From NCBI GenBank assembly GCA_036523795.1, contig DATDDN010000041.1:1-15565 (forward strand): DNA of 15,565 bases, read 5' to 3'. A program made the position numbers and the translations under genes. Below are positions 7,689-14,015 of this stretch, one piece after another. The stretch's first letter is position 1. Every line of letters starts with the position of its first letter. Source of the stretch: 39-52-133 sp036523795 (GTDB lineage: Bacteria; Pseudomonadota; Gammaproteobacteria; Burkholderiales; Gallionellaceae). A model generated the notes under the pieces. The model did no database searches and was not told the DNA's origin. It saw only the letters and a program-made list of their open reading frames with translations.

Positions 7689-8345
7689 TCAGGCGTTCGC
7701 CCTGAGCCAGTCGCGCAGCTGGGCAAAGTCGTCCAGCAACGCGAGCGGCTTCAGCTCGCGCAATTGTTCGGAAGGATGCGCGCCGTGCGTCACGCCCACG
7801 GCATCCACCCCGGCGTTGATCGCCATCTGCAGGTCGTGCGTGGTGTCGCCTATCATCAGCGTGCGCTCGGGCATCACGCCCAGCTCGTCCATGATTTCGT
7901 GCAGCATGGCGGGGTTGGGCTTGGAATGGGTTTCGTCCGCCGTGCGCGAGGCGATGAAGCAATCCTCGATGCCCGAGGTCTTCAGCACGCGGCTAAGGCC
8001 TGCGCGGCTCTTGCCGGTGGCGATGGCCAGCATGAAGCCCTGCTGCTGCAGTTCGCGGATGGTGTTTTCGGCGTGGTCGAACAGCGGGATGGACTGATCC
8101 TGCGCCAGGAAATAGTGCTTGTAGCGCTCAACCAGCGCGCCGTGCAATTCTTCCGGCGCGCTGGGTATCGCATGGCGCAAGGCCTGTGACAGGCCCATGC
8201 CGATCACGTAGCGCGCGGCTTCATCGGTAGGGATGGGCAGGTTGAGGTCGCGTGCGGCAGACTGGATGGAAGTGGCGATCACCGCGGTGGAATCCATCAC
8301 CGTGCCATCCCAGTCGAACACAATCAGATCGTAACGTTTGCTCAT
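7689..8345 (-). CDS. HAD-superfamily (subfamily IA) phosphatase, phosphoglycolate-phosphatase-like
   Basis: This 218-residue cytosolic hydrolase has all four HAD motifs. Motif I is VFDWDGTVMDS (nucleophile Asp11, acid/base Asp13), motif II is the Thr in IATGKSR, motif III is the Lys in SKPNP, and motif IV is MIGDTTHDLQMA. An alpha-helical cap lies between motifs I and II, as in subfamily IA members such as Gph or YjjG. They hydrolyse small phosphate esters; the substrate here cannot be read from sequence. The start at 8345 (MSKRYDLIVFD) gives the normal family length; an in-frame ATG at 8429 would add 28 residues that look non-coding. The gene is divergent from the toxin-antitoxin operon and 7 nt ahead of the sialidase-like gene, so it probably opens a three-gene operon. 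Confidence 0.85.
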   Translation of the reverse strand: MSKRYDLIVFDWDGTVMDSTAVIATSIQSAARDLNLPIPTDEAARYVIGMGLSQALRHAIPSAPEELHGALVERYKHYFLAQDQSIPLFDHAENTIRELQQQGFMLAIATGKSRAGLSRVLKTSGIEDCFIASRTADETHSKPNPAMLHEIMDELGVMPERTLMIGDTTHDLQMAINAGVDAVGVTHGAHPSEQLRELKPLALLDDFAQLRDWLRANA

Positions 8346-8356
8346 TTCAATGCAGC

Positions 8357-8381
8357 GGTAAGAGTAAATCGCAATCTTACC
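8357..8381 (-). promoter_or_regulatory. Inverted repeat in the HAD gene leader
   Basis: A perfect 7-bp inverted repeat, GGTAAGA (8357-8363) and TCTTACC (8375-8381), with an 11-nt spacer, lies 12 nt before the HAD start codon in the divergent intergenic region. It could be an operator half-site pair or an mRNA hairpin close to the ribosome entry site. No ligand or regulator is identifiable. Confidence 0.35.
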
Positions 8382-8428
8382 ATCTATGGCCCGCATATCC
8401 GATGCATCCCCAGCCGGCGCGGCACACA

Positions 8429-8457
8429 TTGCACAAAGACCAAATAAAGACTATATT
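8429..8457 (+). promoter_or_regulatory. Probable promoter of the toxin-antitoxin-rlmM operon
   Basis: TTGCAC (8429-8434) and TATATT (8452-8457) are separated by 17 nt, placing the likely transcript start near 8464, about 22 nt before the antitoxin ATG. The -10 box matches 5 of 6 consensus bases; the -35 box matches only the TTG. Toxin-antitoxin promoters are normally repressed by the antitoxin and its complex, but I see no convincing palindromic operator here. Confidence 0.5.
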
Positions 8458-8485
8458 CGGTCAACCCATAAAACGCCGGAACACC

Positions 8486-8761
8486 ATGAAATACTCCACC
8501 CAGATCAAACCGATCAGCTACCTCAAGGCCCATACCGCCGAGATCGCCCATCAGCTCGCCGAGCAGCGCGTTCCCATGGTGATCACGCAGAATGGCGAGG
8601 CGAAGTTTGTGCTGCAGGATGTGGAAACGTTCGAGCAGACCCAGGAAACCATGGCCCTGCTCAAGATCCTGGCGCTCGGCAACCAGCAGATCGACAGCGG
8701 TAAAGCCACCCCGGCCAAATCTGCCATCCGCCAGCTGCGCGAGAAAAAGGCGCGAGGCTGA
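8486..8761 (+). CDS. Type II antitoxin, Phd/YefM family
   Basis: This 91-residue protein has the Phd/YefM DNA-binding N-terminus: IKPISYLKAHTAEIAHQL, then a beta hairpin VPMVITQNGEAKFVLQD. A helical, charged C-terminal tail follows that would wrap the toxin. The antitoxin binds its own promoter and neutralises the partner toxin. ATG 8486 is preceded by a GGA five nt upstream and follows a good -10 box. In-frame sequence further upstream (from 8252) crosses the divergent HAD coding region and lacks the family signature, so it is left out. The stop overlaps the toxin start by one base (TGATG). Confidence 0.88.
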   Translation: MKYSTQIKPISYLKAHTAEIAHQLAEQRVPMVITQNGEAKFVLQDVETFEQTQETMALLKILALGNQQIDSGKATPAKSAIRQLREKKARG

Positions 8762-9087
8762 TGCGTTATGAGGTCATGCTCACGGAACATGCCCTGCATG
8801 ATCTTGAAGAGCTGTACGACTACATCGCCGCGCACGACGAGCCTGCCAGCGCCGACCACGTGCTCGACAGCCTGGAGGCCGTCATCGACAGCCTCTCCGA
8901 TCATCCCGAACGCGGTTCGTACCCCAAGGAACTTATAAACCTGGGCATACGCGAATACCGGCAAGTATTTTTCAAACCCTATCGCGTCATCTACAGAGTC
9001 ATCGGCAAGACGGTCTACATCATGCTGATCGCCGATGGCCGACGCGACATGGAAACCCTGCTGTCCCAACGAATGCTTACACCATGA
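8761..9087 (+). CDS. ParE/RelE-superfamily toxin
   Basis: This 108-residue protein has the ParE/RelE fold pattern: an N-terminal strand MRYEVMLTEHAL, two helices with HDLEELYDYIAAHDEPASAD, and a C-terminal beta sheet containing REYRQVFFKPYRVIYRV and VYIMLIADGRRDMETLL. Superfamily members either cut mRNA on ribosomes (RelE) or poison DNA gyrase (ParE). The 'P-Y-R-V-I-Y-R' strand and final 'R-R-D' are common in both, and the helical pair with 'YIA' leans towards ParE. The start overlaps the antitoxin stop, and the stop overlaps the rlmM start by ATGA, which is unusual for a toxin-antitoxin pair. Confidence 0.88.
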   Translation: MRYEVMLTEHALHDLEELYDYIAAHDEPASADHVLDSLEAVIDSLSDHPERGSYPKELINLGIREYRQVFFKPYRVIYRVIGKTVYIMLIADGRRDMETLLSQRMLTP

Positions 9088-10109
9088 CCACTACCCCACC
9101 ACGCTGGCTGCTGTATTGCCGCCCCGGCTTCGAACGCGACTGCCTGCAGGAATCGCAGGGCAAGGCCGTTGAAGATGCCGCCGACAGCGGCTTTATCATT
9201 ATCGAAGGCAAGCCGCGCCTGAGCTATGACCAGCTCGCCTTTGCGCGCCAAATAATCAAGCTGCACGGCGAAATCGCCGAGCTGCCCGAGCGCGACCGCC
9301 TCACGCCCCTGCTCGCCGCCCTGCCCGAGGCGCCACAGAAATTCGGCACGCTGTGGCTGGAAACGCCCGACACCAACGAGGGCAAGACCCTCTCCGGCTT
9401 CACCAAGCGCTTCCAGCCGCTGCTGGAGGCCAGGCTGCGCGAATCCGGCCGCCTGGAGGACGACCCGCGCCTGCCGCGGCTGCATATCTTCTTTCCCGAC
9501 AAGCAGCGCGCGCTGATCGGCAGCTCCGACCCGCGCAACAGCTCGCCCGCCCCCATGGGCATCGTGCGCATGCGCATGCCGTACGAAGCCCCCAGCCGCT
9601 CCACGCTCAAGCTGGCGGAAGCATTCGAGGTGTTCCTGTCGGACGAGGAAAAGCAGAACTGGCTCAAGGACGGCATGCACGCAGTAGACCTCGGCGCCGC
9701 CCCCGGCGGCTGGACCTGGCAGCTGGTGCAGCTGGGCATGAAGGTCACCGCAGTGGACAACGGCCCGCTCAAGGGCGTGGTGGCGGAACACCCCGCCGTG
9801 CGGCACCTGCGCGAGGACGGCTTCCGCTATCGCCCGCGCCATCCCGTGGACTGGCTGGTGTGCGACATGGTGGAACAGCCCGGCCGCGTGGCCGCACTGA
9901 TTGCCGACTGGATCACCAGCGGGGCCACCTCTCGCGCCATCTTCAACCTCAAGCTGCCGATGAAGAAGCGCGTGAATGCGCTGCACGAGGCCCTGGCCGC
10001 CATCCGCGCCCAGCTCGACAAGAAGGGCATGAAATATCGCCTGGAGGCGCGGCAGCTGTACCACGATCGGGAAGAGGTCACAGTGTTTCTGGCGAAGCTG
10101 AAGCGTTGA
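9084..10109 (+). CDS. rlmM: 23S rRNA 2'-O-ribose methyltransferase RlmM (C2498)
   Basis: RlmM methylates the ribose of C2498 in the peptidyl-transferase loop of 23S rRNA before 50S assembly, using S-adenosylmethionine. The 341-residue protein starts with the family's LLYCRPGFERDC, followed by a THUMP-like N-terminal domain. The Rossmann methyltransferase domain carries HAVDLGAAPGGWTWQL (SAM loop at about 201-210), CDMVEQP (Asp261), FNLKLPMKKR (Lys290) and the late EEVTVFL, giving the K-D-K-E type set of 2'-O-methyltransferases. The E. coli enzyme is a little longer (366). The ATG overlaps the toxin stop and no Shine-Dalgarno is visible in the 20 nt before it, so it probably relies on translational coupling. 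Its last 39 codons recur downstream as a diverged copy. Confidence 0.93.
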   Translation: MTTTPPRWLLYCRPGFERDCLQESQGKAVEDAADSGFIIIEGKPRLSYDQLAFARQIIKLHGEIAELPERDRLTPLLAALPEAPQKFGTLWLETPDTNEGKTLSGFTKRFQPLLEARLRESGRLEDDPRLPRLHIFFPDKQRALIGSSDPRNSSPAPMGIVRMRMPYEAPSRSTLKLAEAFEVFLSDEEKQNWLKDGMHAVDLGAAPGGWTWQLVQLGMKVTAVDNGPLKGVVAEHPAVRHLREDGFRYRPRHPVDWLVCDMVEQPGRVAALIADWITSGATSRAIFNLKLPMKKRVNALHEALAAIRAQLDKKGMKYRLEARQLYHDREEVTVFLAKLKR

Positions 10110-10137
10110 GTCTGGGCATCCAGCCAAACTCAACCAC

Positions 10138-10206
10138 GTAGGTCGGGTTAGGCCATGGCCGTAACCCGACGTTGCGAATTGTCGGGTTACGCTGCGCTCG
10201 ACCTAC
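10138..10206 (+). repeat. GTAG-headed double-hairpin REP/BIME-like element, copy A
   Basis: A 69-bp element begins GTAGGTCGGGTTA and ends CGACCTAC. Its left half folds as GTCGGGTTA / TAACCCGAC around a GGCCATGGCC palindrome. Its right hairpin has lost four bases (AACC) from the closing arm compared with copy B, so its stem is shortened. Elements with a GTAG head and imperfect hairpins are typical of REP sequences mobilised by RAYT transposases; no RAYT gene lies in the window. It starts 28 nt after the rlmM stop and may act as a transcription end or mRNA-stabilising structure. Confidence 0.75.
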
Positions 10207-10209
10207 ATA

Positions 10210-10326
10210 CTGGCCGCCATCCGCGCGCAGCTCGACAGGAAGGGTATGAAATACCGCCTGGAGGCGCGGCAGCTGTATCACGATCGGGAAGAGGTCACGA
10301 TGTTTCTGGCGAAGCTGAGGCGCTGA
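10210..10326 (+). pseudogene. rlmM: Second copy of the rlmM 3' end (39 codons)
   Basis: This fragment repeats the last 38 residues and stop of rlmM in an intact frame but without start or upstream domains. Nine bases differ from the parent copy. Six are silent third-position changes, and three change residues conservatively (Lys to Arg twice, Val to Met). It is preceded directly by the hairpin copy A and followed by copy B, so it cannot be translated as part of rlmM and is presumably a non-functional remnant. Confidence 0.88.
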
Positions 10327-10355
10327 CTCTGGGCATACCAGCCAAATTCACCCAC

Positions 10356-10428
10356 GTAGGTCGGGTTAGGCCATGGCCGTAACCCGACGTTGCGAATTGT
10401 CGGGTTACGCTGCGCTAACCCGACCTAC
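10356..10428 (+). repeat. GTAG-headed double-hairpin REP/BIME-like element, copy B
   Basis: This 73-bp complete version has 13-bp perfect terminal inverted repeats, GTAGGTCGGGTTA (10356-10368) against its complement at 10416-10428. Inside are two consecutive 9-bp stems: GTCGGGTTA/TAACCCGAC at 10360-10388 and again at 10399-10424, the latter with a CGCTGCGC loop. Either the two small hairpins or one long one can form. Confidence 0.78.
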
Positions 10429-10431
10429 ATA

Positions 10432-10680
10432 CTCGAAGAGGTTTTTGCATCCTTTGGGTGTCGGGCGATTGCCGCCTAGCCCCTATCGCGCAATACCCGG
10501 AGGGTACAAGAACCTCTTCGAGGTGAATTGCGCTCCTACGCCTTCCCGCATCTCAGAGGCTGCTCCTGTCGCTCAACGACACCAACGTAAGAGCCCGATT
10601 CATCGGGCGATTGCGCACCACCACCTGACAATCCCCATCGCGCACTACCCGAACCTCTTCGAGGTGAATTGCGCTCCTAC
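10432..10680. repeat. Cluster of a second REP family between rlmM and pbpC
   Basis: A perfect 30-nt direct repeat occurs at 10510-10539 and 10651-10680. Read on the minus strand it starts GTAGGAGCGCAATTC and contains the hairpin ACCTC-GAA-GAGGT. In the first copy an outer GCGCAAT/ATTGCGC stem can close around it. CTCGAAGAGGTT at 10432-10443 is a perfect inverted match to 10511-10522. A plus-strand relative starts GTAAGAGCCCGA at 10587 with a GCCCGA-TTCA-TCGGGC hairpin (10593-10608), and TCGGGCGATTGC occurs at both 10461-10472 and 10603-10614. Together these fill the convergent gap; no gene or T-run terminator is visible in it. Confidence 0.75.
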
Positions 10681-12806
10681 CTGCCGCGCACCTCGAACGT
10701 CACGCTGTCCAGCTCCTGCCCTGCCGCATCCGACAACACCAGGCGGTGCTTGCCCGGCTGCGGCTTCCATAGAACCTGCCCGTCATCATTCGCCAACAAG
10801 GTGCCATCCAATGTCCAGCGCAGGTCCGGTGGCTGCGGCTTGGCGACGAATTCCACCAGCTGATGCCCAACGGGGATATCCGGGTCGAGGGCGATCAGGG
10901 TGCCCTTGCCGGGGTAGCTGATGTGCGGCGTGCGCGTGCTGTCCAGCGTGGTGTGGATGTTGAGCGGCTGCGGCTCGGTGCCGCTGATGAACCACTCCTT
11001 GCGCGCCGATTCCAGCGCGGTGTCGATATTCACCTCCTGCACCACCAGCCCGGCTGGCGGGCGCCGCTCGCGGCTGGGGCGGTTCTGGTGCAGGTAGTGG
11101 ATGATGTCGCGCCAGATCGGCGCAGCGCCGGTGATGCCCGACACATCCCACATCGACGCCCCGGAATAATTACCCACCCATACGCCCACGGTGTAGCGGT
11201 CGGTAAAGCCCACGCACCAGTTGTCGCGCATGTCCTTGCTGGTGCCGGTCTTCACCGCGGCCCAGGTGCTCACCGCGAGCGGATTCTCCAGGCCGAAAGT
11301 CAGTGCGCGCGCATTGGGGTCGGAAAGAATGTCCGCCACGATAAAGCTGGCGCGCGCATCCAGCACGCGGCGGGCCTTCTGCACCGTCTCACCGGGGCGG
11401 AAGCGCACCGGCTTCCACACGCCGCCATTGGCCAGCGTGCGATAGGCATTGCTGAGCGTCAGCAGCGTCACCTCGCCCGAACCCAGCGCCAGCGAATAGC
11501 CGTAGAACTGCGCCGATTCGGTGAGGCTGTCCAGCCCCACGTCGCGCAGGCGGTTGTGGAAAGGCTCCAGCCCCACCAGCGCCAGCGTGCGCACCGCCGG
11601 CACGTTGAGCGAGGAAGCCAGCGCCACGCGCAGGCTGACCGGGCCCTTGAAATCCTTGTCGTAATTCTGCGGAATGTACAGGCCGGAAGGCGTAGTCAGG
11701 TTGAGCGGGCTGTCGTCGAGGATGGAGCCTGCGGTGAGCAGGCGTTTTTCCAGAGCCAGCTCGTACAGGAAGGGTTTGAGTGTGGAGCCGGCCTGGCGCT
11801 GCGCGGTGACGCCATCCACATCGCCCGCCGCCGAGAGCTTGCCGCTGCTGCCCACATAGGCGAGCACGTCGCCCGTGGCATTGTCGATCACCACCACCGC
11901 CGCGTCTTCCACGTTGCGCCCGGAGAGCTCCAGTAGATGCTCCTGCACGGACTCCAGCGCCACGCGCTGCAGGCCGCGGTCCAGCGTGGTGGACACGCTC
12001 TCGCCCGGCTTGGCCAGCAGGCGCCGCGCCAGGTGCGGCGCGAGGTTCTCCTGCGGCACCTGGTAGCTGCTCTCAAAGCTGGTGATGGCCAGGCCGTGCA
12101 GCACAGTGCAGTCCACATCCTGCGCGATGCTGCGCCCCAGCACGCAGGCGCGCTGGCTCACCTTGTCGCCGCTGGCATTGGGGCCGCGCAACAGTGCGGC
12201 CAGCAGCAGTGCCTCGTTGCGATTGAGGCCGGAAGGATGCTTGCCGAACAGGCGCTGCGAGGCGGCGTTGATGCCGATCAGTTCGCCGCGGAACGACACC
12301 AGGTTGAAATACGCTTCGAGGATCTGCGACTTGGTCCAGGTCTCTTCCAGCGCCTGCGCGGCGCCCACCTGGTCCCACTTCTGCAGCAGGCTGCGGCTGC
12401 CGTCCTTGCCCGGATGCAGGGCCGGGTCGAGCAGGCCCACCAGCTGCATGGTCAGCGTGCTGGCCCCGCGCACCTTGCTGCCGCGCCTCAGCATATTGTC
12501 CCAGGCGGCCGCCACCAGCGCCTTCCAGTCCACCCCGCCGTGTTCGTAGAAGTGTTTGTCCTCCGCCAGGATCAGCGTATCGCGCATCGCCAGCGAAAGG
12601 TCATCCAGCGCCACCCAGGGCAGGCGCAGCACCTTCTTGTCCAGGCGCAGCGTCTGCAGTGCCACGCCGTTGCGGTCTAGCAAGGTGGCGTCGGACGCGG
12701 CATAGGCGCGCTTGATTTCGTCGAAGGTGGGATAGGCTTGCGCCTGCAGTGGCAGCAGGCAGACGAACAACAGAGTGGGAATAAGCCAGCGGCAGCCAGC
12801 CCGCAT
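10677..12806 (-). CDS. pbpC: Penicillin-binding protein 1C (bifunctional class A PBP)
   Basis: This 709-residue periplasmic peptidoglycan synthase begins with a hydrophobic signal/anchor (6-22, AQA after). The glycosyltransferase-51 domain has ILAEDKHFYEHGGVDW (Glu82) and RGASTLTMQL (113-122). The transpeptidase domain has AGSTLKPF (nucleophile Ser341, Lys344), SSLN (Ser399-Asn401) and AAVKTGTSKDMRDNW (KTG at 519-521). The C-terminal 90 or so residues form the beta-rich BiPBP_C domain typical of PBP1C. Start 12806 is chosen because GGGG lies 7 nt upstream and its ATG overlaps the hslR stop by one base (TGATG); ATG 12812 is an alternative only two codons longer. The alpha-2-macroglobulin partner gene often beside pbpC is absent in this window. 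The TAG stop lies inside a REP head. Confidence 0.93.
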   Translation of the reverse strand: MRAGCRWLIPTLLFVCLLPLQAQAYPTFDEIKRAYAASDATLLDRNGVALQTLRLDKKVLRLPWVALDDLSLAMRDTLILAEDKHFYEHGGVDWKALVAAAWDNMLRRGSKVRGASTLTMQLVGLLDPALHPGKDGSRSLLQKWDQVGAAQALEETWTKSQILEAYFNLVSFRGELIGINAASQRLFGKHPSGLNRNEALLLAALLRGPNASGDKVSQRACVLGRSIAQDVDCTVLHGLAITSFESSYQVPQENLAPHLARRLLAKPGESVSTTLDRGLQRVALESVQEHLLELSGRNVEDAAVVVIDNATGDVLAYVGSSGKLSAAGDVDGVTAQRQAGSTLKPFLYELALEKRLLTAGSILDDSPLNLTTPSGLYIPQNYDKDFKGPVSLRVALASSLNVPAVRTLALVGLEPFHNRLRDVGLDSLTESAQFYGYSLALGSGEVTLLTLSNAYRTLANGGVWKPVRFRPGETVQKARRVLDARASFIVADILSDPNARALTFGLENPLAVSTWAAVKTGTSKDMRDNWCVGFTDRYTVGVWVGNYSGASMWDVSGITGAAPIWRDIIHYLHQNRPSRERRPPAGLVVQEVNIDTALESARKEWFISGTEPQPLNIHTTLDSTRTPHISYPGKGTLIALDPDIPVGHQLVEFVAKPQPPDLRWTLDGTLLANDDGQVLWKPQPGKHRLVLSDAAGQELDSVTFEVRGR

Positions 12807-13231
12807 CACCATGCCCCGCTGCGGAAACGATCGATTTCGCGCCTGTCTTTCTTGGTGGGGCGCCCCTCGCCGTGGCTGACCTGCTGCGCCTGCGCCTTGC
12901 GCTCGAAGGCCAGCGCCTCGCGCGCCTTGATGCTGTCCTCGGTCTCCCGATACAGCAGCTGTGCCTGCGGCGCCGGACCGCGCTTGTCAGACAGGCCGAG
13001 CACCTCCACCACAAAGGTGTAAGGCCCCAGCCGCACCGAAACCAGATTGCCCTGCATCAGCGCGCGCGAGGGCTTCACCCTCGCCTCGTTCACCAGCACC
13101 TTGCCGGACTCGATGGCGGTGATGGCCAGCGCACGCGTCTTGAAGAAGCGTGCAGCCCACAGCCACTTGTCGATGCGCTGCTTGTCGGTATCGGTGTCGT
13201 CCTGCTCGGCAAATCGGGAAACGCGTTTCAT
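12806..13231 (-). CDS. hslR: S4-domain RNA-binding heat-shock protein Hsp15
   Basis: Hsp15 binds free 50S subunits that still carry peptidyl-tRNA and helps recycle stalled ribosomes after heat stress. The 141-residue protein has the S4 domain at about 19-65, RIDKWLWAARFFKTR followed by SGKVLVNEARVKPSR. The C-terminal region is basic and ends KKDRREIDRF, as in E. coli Hsp15 (133 residues). Start 13231 (MKRVSRF) gives normal length; 28 residues of open frame upstream look non-coding. No good Shine-Dalgarno is seen. The stop overlaps pbpC by one base, so pbpC is likely co-transcribed and coupled. Confidence 0.88.
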   Translation of the reverse strand: MKRVSRFAEQDDTDTDKQRIDKWLWAARFFKTRALAITAIESGKVLVNEARVKPSRALMQGNLVSVRLGPYTFVVEVLGLSDKRGPAPQAQLLYRETEDSIKAREALAFERKAQAQQVSHGEGRPTKKDRREIDRFRSGAW

Positions 13232-13261
13232 TGAATCGGGAAAAGAGTTGTTACGGACACC

Positions 13262-13270
13262 ATTATGACA
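13262..13270 (-). promoter_or_regulatory. Possible extended -10 promoter for hslR-pbpC
   Basis: On the minus strand TGTCATAAT fits the extended -10 pattern (TGN followed by a hexamer matching 5 of 6 TATAAT bases), about 30 nt before the hslR ATG. No good -35 box is seen, which extended -10 promoters tolerate. Confidence 0.4.
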
Positions 13271-13331
13271 GCGGATCGGCAGAAAAGTTGTAGGGGAACC
13301 GTGTCGCCAATCCACCTACCGCCGGTCGACA

Positions 13332-13880
13332 TCACCACTCCAGCCGCCCTGGCCCGCCAAACAGCACGCCGATGCTGATCGTCACCGTGGTGAAGCGATG
13401 CCCGCCCACCCAATACTGTTCGACGTCCAGCAAATGCACCCGGAATGTGTCGCCGCCAATCACGGCTCCCACGCCCAGCGCCAGCCCGGTGCCGCTGCCC
13501 TCAAGCGCCAGCGTCTTGTAATCCGCATTCACCAGCCCGGCCTTGAGCTGCAGCCAGTCCAGCCATTCATGCCTAGGCCGTGCCGTGGCCAACAGCGCGG
13601 TCGAATCGAAATACATGGTGGTATCGGAGGGATAGTCGTTGAACTTGCTCTTGTTGGTCCAGCCTTTGATCAGGTGCAGCTGGCCGCCCAGCGTCCAGTT
13701 CTGCGTCGCACCGCCCTCATAGCCGCCGATCAAATCCCAGCCCCCTTCAAAGCCGCTGTCATCGGCTGAGCTGGCGAAGCCGAGGCCGATGCCAAAATCG
13801 AGCGAACCGGCCCAGGACTGATTGATTCCGCCGGCAAGGGTTAGGCCGACCACAGTCAATACAGCAAGCAAATGCTTCAT
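13332..13880 (-). CDS. Small outer-membrane beta-barrel protein, unknown function
   Basis: This 182-residue precursor has a clear Sec signal peptide (MKHLLAVLTVVGLTLAGG..., cleavage after SWA at about residue 24). The mature part alternates hydrophobic and polar residues with many Gly and aromatic residues. It ends TISIGVLFGGPGRLEW, with a final aromatic residue as used by the BAM machinery. At about 158 mature residues it could form an eight-stranded barrel of the OmpW/PagP/OmpA-like size class; I cannot assign a specific family. A perfect AGGAGG lies seven nt before the ATG at 13880 and decides the start over an upstream in-frame ATG at 13916. The gene stands alone with about 100 nt to hslR and 135 nt to the previous gene. 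Confidence 0.75.
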   Translation of the reverse strand: MKHLLAVLTVVGLTLAGGINQSWAGSLDFGIGLGFASSADDSGFEGGWDLIGGYEGGATQNWTLGGQLHLIKGWTNKSKFNDYPSDTTMYFDSTALLATARPRHEWLDWLQLKAGLVNADYKTLALEGSGTGLALGVGAVIGGDTFRVHLLDVEQYWVGGHRFTTVTISIGVLFGGPGRLEW

Positions 13881-14015
13881 GGCTATTCCTCCTGAATGTG
13901 GCAATGCAAGGATCAAACTGGCCCAATCATCAAAACGGACTGCAAGTCTTACTATGATTGTGGATTGGGGATTTAGTTGTCAGTCATGGCAATTAGGGCG
14001 GCCGCCTACTGCTTT

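Larger units (their letters stand above)
9993..10431 (+). repeat. Imperfect tandem duplication: rlmM tail plus double-hairpin element
   Basis: Unit 1 (9993-10209) holds the last 39 codons of rlmM and a GTAG-headed hairpin element. Unit 2 (10210-10431) repeats both in the same order and orientation. In the coding part 9 of 117 bases differ. The spacer differs by a few bases and one insertion. The hairpin parts are identical except for a 4-nt gap in unit 1. Both units end in the same short string (ctacatact) before diverging. Confidence 0.93.

Noticed and set aside
6476..7705. 409-codon plus-strand frame opposite the sialidase-like gene
   Set aside because: The minus strand has three Asp boxes and a clean operon layout; the plus-strand product resembles no protein family.
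9015..10133. 372-codon minus-strand frame opposite rlmM
   Set aside because: RlmM motifs on the plus strand are unambiguous and the antisense product is compositionally biased.
10432..10680. CRISPR array
   Set aside because: The 30-nt repeats are only two, are hairpin-forming with a GTAG head, and the spacing of 111 nt is filled with other hairpins; this fits REP elements.
10863..12680. Long plus-strand frames opposite pbpC
   Set aside because: They are shadows of a complete class A PBP with all catalytic motifs.
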